DNA of 35,959 nt from Clostridiales bacterium (lineage in GTDB: Bacteria > Bacillota > Clostridia > Christensenellales > CAG-138), in assembly GCA_918244965.1 (NCBI GenBank), contig CAKJYC010000010.1, positions 1 to 35,959 on the forward strand, in the 5' to 3' direction. The notes under the pieces are model-generated. The model saw only the letters and a list, made by a program, of their open reading frames with translations, was not told where the DNA came from and searched no databases. Below are positions 15,901-24,278 of the stretch, one piece after another. Position 1 is the first letter of the stretch, and each line of letters starts with the position of its first letter. A program made the position numbers and the translations under genes.

Positions 15901-16791
15901 ATGGATCTGACCAGACGGCAGTTTGATCTGCTGGAGACGCTTGCGGAGGCCAAGGGAAGGCTGACGCAGCGCGAGATCTCCGAACGCACGGGACATTCGC
16001 TCGGCGGCGTCAACCGGACGATGCAGGAGCTGAAGGCGCAGGGACTCGTCGACGGGCGGACCGTCACGAAGGCGGGGCTTGACGCGCTGGAGCCGTATCG
16101 CGTGCGCCGCGCGGTGTTCATTGCGGCGGGGTTCGGTTCGCGGCTTGCGCCGATCACGCTGAACACGCCGAAGCCTCTGGTGCGCGTGCACGGCGTGCGC
16201 ATCATCGACACGCTGATCGACGCGTGCCTTGCCGCCGGGATCGGGGAGATCTGGATCGTGCGCGGTTATCTTGCCGAGCAGTTCGATCAGCTGCTGTACA
16301 AGTACCCGATGATCAGATTCCTTGAGAATCCGTTCTTCAACGAGGCGAACAACATTTCGAGCGCGCTCGTTGCGCGGCATCTTCTGAAGAACGCGTACGT
16401 GTTCGAGGCGGACCTGCTTCTGAGCAACCCGGCGGTGATCAAAAAGTATCACTATTCGTCGGAGTTTCTGGCGATCAAAAAGGACCGCACGGACGACTGG
16501 TGCTTCGACGTGAAGGACGGGATCATCACCGAGGAAAAGGTCGGCGGGCTCGACTGCTGGCAGATGGTGGGCATTTCGTACTGGAACGCGGAGGACGGCG
16601 AAAAGCTGTCCGCGGACATTCCGGACGTGTACGCCTCGCCGGGCGGCCGGGAGCGCTACTGGGAGCAGGTCCCGCTGGTGTTCCGCAAGGACCGCTACGC
16701 GGTCGGCGTGTGCCCGTGCTTCGACGAGGACATCGTTGAGATCGACACCTTCCGCGAGCTGAAGGCGATCGACAAGAGCTATAATGTTTGA
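15901..16791 (+). CDS. Winged-helix plus LicC/PntC-like nucleotidyltransferase
   Basis: The 296-residue protein has an N-terminal MarR-like winged-helix domain (about 1-65, RQFDLLETLAEAKGRLTQRE). A nucleotidyltransferase domain follows (about 70-296) with AAGFGSRLAPIT, TPKPLVRVHG, FEADLLLSNP and DDWCF. This set matches CTP:phosphocholine cytidylyltransferase LicC and the related 2-aminoethylphosphonate cytidylyltransferase PntC; sequence alone does not separate them. It would make a CDP-choline- or CMP-phosphonate-type activated head group in the cytoplasm. The winged helix may let the enzyme sense or control its own operon. The ATG at 15901 follows GGGAGAGGACAGG. It starts an operon with the importer genes, and its homologue is fused to the permease at 18744. 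Confidence 0.85.
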   Translation: MDLTRRQFDLLETLAEAKGRLTQREISERTGHSLGGVNRTMQELKAQGLVDGRTVTKAGLDALEPYRVRRAVFIAAGFGSRLAPITLNTPKPLVRVHGVRIIDTLIDACLAAGIGEIWIVRGYLAEQFDQLLYKYPMIRFLENPFFNEANNISSALVARHLLKNAYVFEADLLLSNPAVIKKYHYSSEFLAIKKDRTDDWCFDVKDGIITEEKVGGLDCWQMVGISYWNAEDGEKLSADIPDVYASPGGRERYWEQVPLVFRKDRYAVGVCPCFDEDIVEIDTFRELKAIDKSYNV

Positions 16792-16831
16792 TCGTAAACC
16801 AAACAGACAATAAAACGATAGGAAAAAAACA

Positions 16832-17872
16832 ATGAAAAAGACGAAAAAGACTATGATCAGCCTGCTCGCAGCGATGCTCTGCGCAGTGCTTCTTCTGACG
16901 GGCTGCGGCGGCGCCGCGGCAAACAACAGCGGCAGCGCCAAGGCCGACCGCGTCGTGATCTATACGGCGGCGGAGGACGAGCGCATCGCGTATCTCCAGA
17001 CGGAGCTGGACAAACAGTTCCCCGACGTCGAGATCGTCATCCAGTCGCTCGGCACCGGTCAGCTGCTTTCCAAGCTGCAGGCCGAGGGCAAGAACAGCGA
17101 TTGCGACATCTTCTACGATCTGGAGGTCGTCAACGCGGAGATCATCCTGAACGCGTCGCCCGATCTGTTCGCGGACCTGTCCGCGTACGATTTCGGCGTC
17201 TATGATCCGTCCGTTACCGGCTACACCGAGCGGCACCATCAGTATGCCGTCAACGGCAAGACCGCCGGTGCGTTCCTGGTCAACACCAGGGTGCTCGAGG
17301 AGAAGGGTCTGCCCGTTCCCGAATCGTATGAGGACATGCTGAAGCCGGAATACAAGGGCCTGATCTCCATGCCGAGCCCGAAGTCCTCCGGCACGGGCTA
17401 CAGCTACTACAACGGCATGATCACCGTGCTCGGCGAGGAAGCCGGCATGGAATACTTTGCGGCGCTGAACCCGAACATCAAGGAGTACACGACCTCCGGC
17501 TCCGCGCCCGCCAAGGCGGCGGTCCGCGGCGACGTGGCGATCGCATACGGCCTGCTGTGGCAGTGCGTCAACTACGCGAACGAGAACGAGGGCATGACGG
17601 TCGTCGTTCCGGAGCAGGGGCTTGCGTTCGACCTGTTCACGATGGGCATGATCTCCGGCCACGAAACGAAGGAAAGCGTCAAGGCCGTGTTCGATTACCT
17701 GTACAACGTGATCAACAAGCCGCAGTGCGCCAAGTTCAACCCGGACAAGATCTATGCGGACATGCCGGCGGCCGAGATCGCAAACTACCCGACGGGCTAC
17801 AAGGAGATCACCATGAACGGCCTGTTCGATTTCCAGTACAAGCAGAACCTGCTGGATCGGTGGAGCTACTGA
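16832..17872 (+). CDS. ABC importer substrate-binding lipoprotein (iron / 2-aminoethylphosphonate type)
   Basis: The 346-residue protein has a lipoprotein signal ending LLLTGC, with C25 as the lipidated residue, so it sits on the outer face of the membrane. The mature part (VVIYTAAEDERIAYLQTEL, GAFLVNTRVLEEKGLPVPES, GDVAIAYGLLW) belongs to the extracellular binding-protein family of FbpA, IdiA and PhnS. This family takes ferric iron, 2-aminoethylphosphonate, thiamine or similar small ligands. The family's double-tyrosine iron-binding signature is not obvious, which leans away from iron, but this is not decisive. It lies 40 nt after the nucleotidyltransferase gene. A hairpin after it may leave it expressed above the ATPase and permease. 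Confidence 0.88.
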   Translation: MKKTKKTMISLLAAMLCAVLLLTGCGGAAANNSGSAKADRVVIYTAAEDERIAYLQTELDKQFPDVEIVIQSLGTGQLLSKLQAEGKNSDCDIFYDLEVVNAEIILNASPDLFADLSAYDFGVYDPSVTGYTERHHQYAVNGKTAGAFLVNTRVLEEKGLPVPESYEDMLKPEYKGLISMPSPKSSGTGYSYYNGMITVLGEEAGMEYFAALNPNIKEYTTSGSAPAKAAVRGDVAIAYGLLWQCVNYANENEGMTVVVPEQGLAFDLFTMGMISGHETKESVKAVFDYLYNVINKPQCAKFNPDKIYADMPAAEIANYPTGYKEITMNGLFDFQYKQNLLDRWSY

Positions 17873-17898
17873 TCCGAAACCGAAGAGATTGACGGACC

Positions 17899-17930
17899 GG
17901 ACGGAGAGGGCGAGAAAGCGCTTTCCGTCC
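17899..17930 (+). terminator. Weak hairpin between binding protein and ATPase
   Basis: GGACGGA (17899-17905) pairs with TCCGTCC (17924-17930), with extra inner pairs. The tail is only moderately T-rich. It may be a partial terminator or an mRNA-stabilising 3' end for the abundant binding protein. Confidence 0.45.
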
Positions 17931-17970
17931 TTCCGGCTTTATTTTGACACACGGAACAACGGAGGAATCT

Positions 17971-18747
17971 ATGGAAAACAACGATGCGGTCATCATCCGC
18001 TGTGAGAACATCTGCAAAAAATTCCGGTCAAAGACGGTGCTGGAGGACGTGTCCTTCACGGTCAACCGCGGGGAGTTTCTGTCGCTGCTCGGCCCGTCCG
18101 GCTGCGGCAAAACGACGATCCTGCGCATGCTGATCGGGATCGAGCATCCGACCAGCGGCAGAATCTTCAAGGACGGCCGGGACATCACCGACGCCGCGCC
18201 GAAGGACCGGAACATCGGGATCGTGTTCCAGAACTATTCGCTGTTCCCGAACATGGACGTGTATCACAACATCTCCTACGCGCTGCAGGCGAAGCACATG
18301 GAGAAGGACGAGATCCACAGAAAGGTCACGGAGATCATCGGGACCGTCGGGCTGGAGGAGCACATCTACAAGAAGCCCAAGCAGCTGTCCGGCGGCCAGC
18401 AGCAGCGCGTGGCGATCGCGCGCACGCTGGTCCTGAACCCCGACATCATCCTGTTCGACGAGCCGATGAGCGCGCTCGACGCCGAGATCAAGGTCGCGCT
18501 GCGCCAGCAGCTTAAGGCGATCCAGAAGAAGCTCAGAATCACGATGATCTACGTCACGCACGACCAGGAGGAGGCGTTTGCGCTGTCCGACCGCATCATG
18601 GTCCTGAACGATCTGAGAATCGCGCAGCTTGACACGCCGTACAATCTGTACCACCATCCCGCCGATCCGTTCGTAAAGCGGTTCGTCGTCGACCACCTGA
18701 ACCTGAAGGTCCGGAGCATCGAGGACAGCATAGGAGCCGACGTATGA
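17971..18747 (+). CDS. ABC importer ATP-binding protein
   Basis: The 258-residue ATPase has Walker A GPSGCGKTT, Q-loop VFQNYSLFP, signature LSGGQQQRVAIAR, Walker B IILFDEPMSALD and the switch histidine in VTHDQEEA. It is of the FbpC/PotA/PhnT type but shorter than most of these (usually 330 to 360 residues), because it lacks the C-terminal TOBE regulatory domain. It would energise uptake with the neighbouring lipoprotein and permease. The ATG at 17971 follows GGAGG; an in-frame ATG at 17944 has no such site. Its stop overlaps the permease start in ATGA, so the two are coupled. Confidence 0.93.
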   Translation: MENNDAVIIRCENICKKFRSKTVLEDVSFTVNRGEFLSLLGPSGCGKTTILRMLIGIEHPTSGRIFKDGRDITDAAPKDRNIGIVFQNYSLFPNMDVYHNISYALQAKHMEKDEIHRKVTEIIGTVGLEEHIYKKPKQLSGGQQQRVAIARTLVLNPDIILFDEPMSALDAEIKVALRQQLKAIQKKLRITMIYVTHDQEEAFALSDRIMVLNDLRIAQLDTPYNLYHHPADPFVKRFVVDHLNLKVRSIEDSIGADV

Positions 18748-21320
18748 AGCCGTTCTTCTCACGCTTCGGCAAATTCTTTCGGCACGAGTATCTGCGCCTG
18801 TTCTCGGTCGGATGCATCCTGCTGTTTGCGATCCTGCCGCTTGTGACGCTGGCCTTCCACATGACGGGGGAGGACTGGGCGTTCGTGCTGCGCGACGACA
18901 GCTTCTGGAGCGCGGTCAAGAACTCGCTGCTCTATACGGCGGTCTCCGCGATCATCACGACGCTGCTCGCGCTGATCGCGGCCTATCTGCTGCACACGTC
19001 GTCGCTTCGGCGAAAGAACCTCTTTGTGATCGCGCTGACGCTCGGCATGCTGGTGCCGACGATCTCGGTCGGGCTCGGACTGCGCGTTCTGTTCGGCACG
19101 AACGGATTTCTGGACATCCTGTTCGGCGCGGAGATCGAGGTGCGCGGCTTTGCCGGGCTTATCATGGGCTCGGTGATGACCTCGTTCCCGGCGACGTTCC
19201 TGATCCTGTACGACGCGCTGCAGTATGAGGACAAGGGCCCGTACGACGCGGCGAGCATCATGGGCATCAAGCGGACCTCGACGTTCTTCCGGCTGACCGT
19301 TCCGTACCTGCGCATCGCGCTGATCTCGGCGTTTTTCGCGTGCTTCACGCTGATCTTCGCCGATTACGGCATCCCAATGGAGATCGCGGGCAAGGTCAAG
19401 ACGCTGCCGATGTACCTGTACGACCAGTTCATGTCCTCGTTCCAGTACGGCCGCGGGAGCATCGCGGGCTTCGTCCTGCTGATCCCGGCGATCGTATCGT
19501 TCGTGTTCGACGTGATCTTCAAGGACCAGAGCGTTACCGAAAAGCAGAAGGCCCTGATCGCGACCGAAAAGCGGTTCAACCGGATCGCCGTCGCGGTCAT
19601 CGCGCTGCTGTGCATCGTGCTGTTTTTGCCGCAGCTGTCGTTCATCGCGCTGTCGTTCACCAAATCGTTCCCGAACGACCTCGGCTTCACCTTTGAGCAC
19701 GTCGCCAACATCTTTTCCAACACCTACGGCGTCGGGCTGACGCGCTATATCCTCAATTCACTGGAGCTTGCGGCGCTGACGGCGCTGACCGGCACCTGCT
19801 TTGCGTACCTGCTCGGCTATCTGTCCGTGCGCAAGACCGGCAGGATGGGCAAGGCGATCGACCTTCTGGCGCTGTCCACGATCGCGATCCCCGGTCTGGT
19901 CCTCGGCATCGGGTTCATCTTTCTGTTCAAGGGGACCAACGGCTCCTTTTACGGGACGATCCTGATCCTGATCGTCGTGAACGTGTTCCACTTCCTCGGC
20001 TCGCCGTACCTGCTGGCGAAGAACTGCCTGAACAAGATCAACAGCGAGTACGAGGTCATCGGCGAAACGCTCGGCATCCGCAAGGGCAAGATCATCCGCA
20101 AGGTGCTGATCCCGTCCTCGGTGTCGACGCTGGTCGAGATGTTCGCGTATTTCTTCCTGAACAGCATGATCACGATCTCGGCCGTGGCGTTTCTGTGCAC
20201 CTACGACAACCAGCCGCTGGCGATCCTGATCACGACGTATGAGAAGAACAGCAACTATGAGATGCAGAGCGTGATCTCGCTGATCATTCTGGTGCTGAAC
20301 ATCCTTGCCCGCCTGCTGTTTGCGGGGATCACGGCGCTGATCAACCGGCGCGGCAGCCGCGAGACGGAGGGCGGCGTCGGCCTCTCGCGCGACGAATTCG
20401 ATTTTCTGACCTATCTCGAACGCAGCGGACGGGGCGTCTATACGCAAAGACGCCTCTCCGACGAGCTGACGATCACGCTGCCGCACACGGCGAAGCTGAT
20501 GAAGGACCTGTCCGATCTCGATTATATCAACGAGATGGGCGACGGCAGCATCGAGATCAGCGAAAAGGGACGAAAGGCGCTTGAGCCGTACCGGGTCCGC
20601 AAGGCGATCATTTTGGCCGCGGGCTTCGGGCAAAGGCTTGCGCCGGTCACGCTCGATACGCCCAAGCCCCTGGTGCGGGTGAACGGCGTCCGCATCATCG
20701 ACACGCTGCTGGACGCGCTGATCCAAAAGGGCATCACGAACATCACGGTCGTCATCGGGTACAAGAAGGAGCAGTTTTACGCGCTGACGGAGAAGTATCC
20801 GACGCTGCACTTCATCGAGAATCCGGAATTCAATCTGGCGAACAACATCGGCTCGGCGGTCCATGCAATCGACCTGATCGACCGCTGCTACATCTGCGAG
20901 GCCGACCTGTACATCAGCAATCCGGACGTGATCAATACGTACGAATACCGGTCCAACTACCTCGGCGCAAAGGTCGCCGAGACAGACGACTGGTGCTTCA
21001 GGAAGCGCAACGGCTGCGTGTACGGCTATCAGCGCGGCGGCACCGACTGCTATCAGGCGTTCGGCATCTCCTACTGGGACGGCGAGGATTCGGAGAAGCT
21101 CAAGGCCGATCTCAGAAAGGTCTACGCGATGCGCGGCGGCAAGGAAAACCTGTGGGAGATGGTCCCGCTGCGCATCATGCGCAAGAACTACCGGCTGGAG
21201 ATCCGCAAATGCAGGAAGTCCGACATCCTTGAGATCGACAACTTCATCGAGCTGACGGCGGCCGATCCGAGCTACGCGAGGTATCCGGGCCACGAGGCCT
21301 TCAGTGGAAAAGGAAAATAA
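18744..21320 (+). CDS. ABC permease (two membrane domains) fused to winged-helix and LicC/PntC-like nucleotidyltransferase
   Basis: The 858-residue protein is a three-part fusion. Residues 1 to about 540 are a double permease of the FbpB/PhnUV type, with two six-helix halves. Each half has an ATPase-coupling loop: YDAASIMGIKRTSTFFRLTV and YEVIGETLGIRKGKIIRKV. Residues about 546-615 are a winged helix (RDEFDFLTYLERSGRGVYTQ). Residues about 618-858 are a nucleotidyltransferase with AAGFGQRLAPVT, TPKPLVRVNG, CEADLYISNP and DDWCF. The C-terminal two parts are homologous along their length to the separate protein at 15901, and the frame is open throughout. Import and CTP-activation of one substrate could thus be physically joined at the cytoplasmic face of the membrane. 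The start overlaps the ATPase stop (ATGA). Confidence 0.9.
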   Translation: MKPFFSRFGKFFRHEYLRLFSVGCILLFAILPLVTLAFHMTGEDWAFVLRDDSFWSAVKNSLLYTAVSAIITTLLALIAAYLLHTSSLRRKNLFVIALTLGMLVPTISVGLGLRVLFGTNGFLDILFGAEIEVRGFAGLIMGSVMTSFPATFLILYDALQYEDKGPYDAASIMGIKRTSTFFRLTVPYLRIALISAFFACFTLIFADYGIPMEIAGKVKTLPMYLYDQFMSSFQYGRGSIAGFVLLIPAIVSFVFDVIFKDQSVTEKQKALIATEKRFNRIAVAVIALLCIVLFLPQLSFIALSFTKSFPNDLGFTFEHVANIFSNTYGVGLTRYILNSLELAALTALTGTCFAYLLGYLSVRKTGRMGKAIDLLALSTIAIPGLVLGIGFIFLFKGTNGSFYGTILILIVVNVFHFLGSPYLLAKNCLNKINSEYEVIGETLGIRKGKIIRKVLIPSSVSTLVEMFAYFFLNSMITISAVAFLCTYDNQPLAILITTYEKNSNYEMQSVISLIILVLNILARLLFAGITALINRRGSRETEGGVGLSRDEFDFLTYLERSGRGVYTQRRLSDELTITLPHTAKLMKDLSDLDYINEMGDGSIEISEKGRKALEPYRVRKAIILAAGFGQRLAPVTLDTPKPLVRVNGVRIIDTLLDALIQKGITNITVVIGYKKEQFYALTEKYPTLHFIENPEFNLANNIGSAVHAIDLIDRCYICEADLYISNPDVINTYEYRSNYLGAKVAETDDWCFRKRNGCVYGYQRGGTDCYQAFGISYWDGEDSEKLKADLRKVYAMRGGKENLWEMVPLRIMRKNYRLEIRKCRKSDILEIDNFIELTAADPSYARYPGHEAFSGKGK

Positions 21321-21331
21321 TACGGCTGCAG

Positions 21332-21362
21332 ATTCCGGGGACGAAAGAATCGTCCCCGGAAT
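21332..21362. terminator. Strong 13-bp hairpin between operons
   Basis: ATTCCGGGGACGA (21332-21344), an AAGAA loop and TCGTCCCCGGAAT (21350-21362) are perfectly complementary. No T-run follows, so termination is uncertain. The hairpin ends exactly where the next promoter begins. Confidence 0.6.
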
Positions 21363-21390
21363 TGACATTCCGGGCGAAACTTGATACAAT
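21362..21390 (+). promoter_or_regulatory. Sigma-A promoter of YidC-phosphatase copy 2
   Basis: A consensus TTGACA (21362-21367) and TACAAT (21385-21390) are separated by 17 bp. Confidence 0.82.
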
Positions 21391-21473
21391 CTTACAGTTA
21401 TCGCCGGATGGACGGCGGAACGGATCGACCGGGGGAGGGGCCGCCTGTACGGACGGCTGCAGGAGAAACGGAT

Positions 21474-24266
21474 ATGACGTTCTGGCATGCACTGTATCAG
21501 CTTTTGATCGGACCGCTCGAACTGCTGTTCGAGGTCATCTTTTCGTTGGCGAGCCATGTGATCCACAGCCCCGGCGCGGTCATCGTGGTTCTGAGCCTTG
21601 CCATGAACATCCTGGTGCTGCCGCTGTACCGGCGCGCGGACGCCATGCAGGCGGAGCAGCGGGACAAGGCGCTTCGCATGAAGCCGTGGGTCGATCACAT
21701 CAAAAAGACCTTCACCGGCGACGAGCGGTTCATGATCCTGCAAACCTATTACCGGCAGGCGGGCTACAAGCCGACCGACGCGCTGAAGGGCTCCGTTTCC
21801 CTGCTTTTGGAGGTCCCGTTCTTCATCGCGGCGTACCGCTTTCTGTCCGGGCTGACGCTGCTTTCGGGCGAGGCGTTCGGGCCGATCCGCGACCTCGGCG
21901 CGCCGGACGGGCTGCTTCAGATCGGCGGGCTTGCGATCAACGTGCTGCCGATCCTGATGACCGCGATCAACATCGTGTCCGCGGCGATCTACATGAAGGG
22001 CTTTCCGCTCAGGAGCAAGCTGCAGACGTACGGCATGGCGCTCGTCTTTTTGGTGCTGCTGTACGGCTCGCCCGCGGGGCTCGTCTTTTACTGGACGCTG
22101 AACAACGTCTTTTCCCTTGTCAAGAACATCTTCTATAAGCTGAAGCATCCGAAGCGCGTGCTGGCGATCCTGTGCGCCGCGATCGGCGCGCTGGGGCTCG
22201 GCTTCGTCCTGTTCGTGCATCCGATGCGCACGCTGCGCCGACAGCTTTTGCTGATCGCCGCGCTGCTCGTGCTGTTCGTGCCGCTTGCGTGGGAGCTGCT
22301 TTCCGGATACCTGCGCAAAAAACGCGCGGCGAAGGGGATCGCGCAAAAGCCCGCGACGGCGCCGGACCGCGCCGAATCGCGCGCGTTCCTGTACGGCTGC
22401 ATCTTTCTCGCGCTTCTGACGGGGCTTCTGATCCCGTCCGCGATCGTGCATGCGTCGCCGGAGGAGTTCATCAACGCGTATGTCTACCGCCATCCGCTCT
22501 GGTATATCGTGAGCGCCATGCTCCTTGCCGTCGGCACGTTCGTGATCTGGTTCGGCATCTTTTACCGCCTGCAGGGACCGAAGGGCAAGCGGATCATGGG
22601 GCTGTCGGTGTGGATCCTGTCCGTGTGCGCGGCGGTAAACTATCTGTTCTTCGGCAAGAGCCACGGCAACCTCTCCGAGATGCTGCAGTACGACGTCTAC
22701 AACGCGCCGTCGCATAAGGAGATGCTGATCAATCTGCTCGTGCTCGCCGCGCTTGCGGCCGTGCTGTGGCTTATCTGGAGGAAAAAGAAGGCGATCGTGC
22801 GCTATGCCGCGCTGACGATGTGCCTTGCGGTCGCGGGGCTCGGCATGTGGAACGTCATACAGATCGGGACGGCGGTCGCGGATGCGACCGGGCGTTACGC
22901 GCAGGAGACCGAGATCCCGGAGATCACGCTGAGCAAGACCGGCAAAAACGTGGTCGTGATCATGCTGGACCGCGCGATCGGCGCGTATGTGCCGTTCTAC
23001 ATGGAGGAAAAGCCGGAGCTCAAGGAAGCGTTCGCGGGCTTTACGTTCTATCCGAACACGCTTGCGTACGGCGGAGCGACGCTCATCGGCGCGCCGCCCA
23101 TCTTCGGCGGCTATGAATACCGGCCCGCAAAGATCCAGGTGCGCGAGGACAAAACGCTGGTCGAAAAGCACGACGAGGCGCTGAAGGTCCTTCCGGTGCT
23201 GTTTTCGCAGAACGGCTATCGCGTCACCTTCAGTGATCCGCCGCTGGCGGGGTACGGCTGGACGCCGGACCTCACGGTGTTCGACGATCATCCGGAGTTC
23301 ACCGTGTTCAACGCGATGGGCAAGCTGACGGAGGACCCCTTCGATCGTGCGGAGGCGATCCATGCGGCGCGTGACCGGAACTTCTTCTGCTACAGCGTCT
23401 ACCGGATCGTGCCGGTGATCGCGCAGTCCACGCTGTACAACCGCGGACAGTACAATGCGCTTTCCCTTGACAGCGGCGGACGAACGGCGGCGGGACAGAA
23501 GCGCGACGGCATTTCCAGGGCAAAGGGACTGTCCGAACCGTTTCTGCAGTCGTACTCGGTGCTGGAAAGCCTGCCGCTGCTGACAAAGACGGTCGACGAA
23601 GGCGACACGCTTCTGCTGATGAGCAACGACCTTACGCACTACGGCAATATCCTGCAGGAGCCGGACTATGAGCCGCTGCTCGCCGTGGACAACACGGAAT
23701 ACGACAAGGCGCATCCGACCCGGACCTCGTGGGACGGAAAGGTGATCCGGCTGACCACGCTGAGCCACGTGCTGCATTACCACGCGGGCATGGCCGCGCT
23801 GCTCCGCCTCGGCGACTGGATGGACTATCTGCGCGAGCAAGGTCTCTACGACAACACGCGCATCATCCTCGTGTCGGACCACGGACATGTGCAGGACAAT
23901 TTCGAGGACGCGTGGTTCGGCGAAGAGGATTGGGAGAACGTTCTGCGATTCAACGCGCTGCTGATGGTGAAGGATTTCGACAGCAGGACGTTCACGGTCG
24001 ATCCGCAGTTCATGACGCACGCCGACGTGCCGACGCTCGCGCTGCGCGGGCTGATCGAAAACCCGGTCAATCCGTTTACGGGGAACCCGATCGACGACGC
24101 GGGCAAGAACGATCCGGTGCAGTACATCCGGCAGACCGGACCGACGAACGTTCCCGGCATCAAGAACCGGTACCGGTTCGACGGGCTGTGGGTCCGCTTT
24201 GAGGGACACGAGCTTTTCGACATCAGCAAATGGAAGACGCTCGGCGAAGCGCTGCCGGCGGAATAA
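21474..24266 (+). CDS. YidC/Oxa1-like membrane domain fused to an alkaline-phosphatase/LTA-synthase-like domain (copy 2)
   Basis: This is a 930-residue paralogue of the protein at 10719, with the same order of domains. The YidC-like part (about 1-230) has LLIGPLELLFEV, SLAMNILVLPLYR, LEVPFFIAAYRFLSG and SPAGLVFYWTLNNVFSLVK. More membrane helices follow, then the phosphatase-fold domain from about 480. Key residues are conserved: D499 in VVIMLDRAIG, T536 in GGATLIGAP, and D802/H803 in LVSDHGH. The flanking GGYEYxP motif is shared too. Expected site: membrane, with the catalytic domain outside. The ATG at 21474 aligns with the start of copy 1 and has AGGAG upstream; an in-frame ATG at 21381 lies within the promoter. 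The CDP-glycerol transferase-like gene starts 12 nt later. Confidence 0.85.
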   Translation: MTFWHALYQLLIGPLELLFEVIFSLASHVIHSPGAVIVVLSLAMNILVLPLYRRADAMQAEQRDKALRMKPWVDHIKKTFTGDERFMILQTYYRQAGYKPTDALKGSVSLLLEVPFFIAAYRFLSGLTLLSGEAFGPIRDLGAPDGLLQIGGLAINVLPILMTAINIVSAAIYMKGFPLRSKLQTYGMALVFLVLLYGSPAGLVFYWTLNNVFSLVKNIFYKLKHPKRVLAILCAAIGALGLGFVLFVHPMRTLRRQLLLIAALLVLFVPLAWELLSGYLRKKRAAKGIAQKPATAPDRAESRAFLYGCIFLALLTGLLIPSAIVHASPEEFINAYVYRHPLWYIVSAMLLAVGTFVIWFGIFYRLQGPKGKRIMGLSVWILSVCAAVNYLFFGKSHGNLSEMLQYDVYNAPSHKEMLINLLVLAALAAVLWLIWRKKKAIVRYAALTMCLAVAGLGMWNVIQIGTAVADATGRYAQETEIPEITLSKTGKNVVVIMLDRAIGAYVPFYMEEKPELKEAFAGFTFYPNTLAYGGATLIGAPPIFGGYEYRPAKIQVREDKTLVEKHDEALKVLPVLFSQNGYRVTFSDPPLAGYGWTPDLTVFDDHPEFTVFNAMGKLTEDPFDRAEAIHAARDRNFFCYSVYRIVPVIAQSTLYNRGQYNALSLDSGGRTAAGQKRDGISRAKGLSEPFLQSYSVLESLPLLTKTVDEGDTLLLMSNDLTHYGNILQEPDYEPLLAVDNTEYDKAHPTRTSWDGKVIRLTTLSHVLHYHAGMAALLRLGDWMDYLREQGLYDNTRIILVSDHGHVQDNFEDAWFGEEDWENVLRFNALLMVKDFDSRTFTVDPQFMTHADVPTLALRGLIENPVNPFTGNPIDDAGKNDPVQYIRQTGPTNVPGIKNRYRFDGLWVRFEGHELFDISKWKTLGEALPAE

Positions 24267-24278
24267 GGAGGACGAAGA

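Noticed and set aside
16832-17872. Assignment of the binding lipoprotein as a ferric iron receptor.
   Set aside because: The family includes several ligands, the iron-binding tyrosine pair is not evident, and the fused nucleotidyltransferase argues for an organic phospho-ligand.
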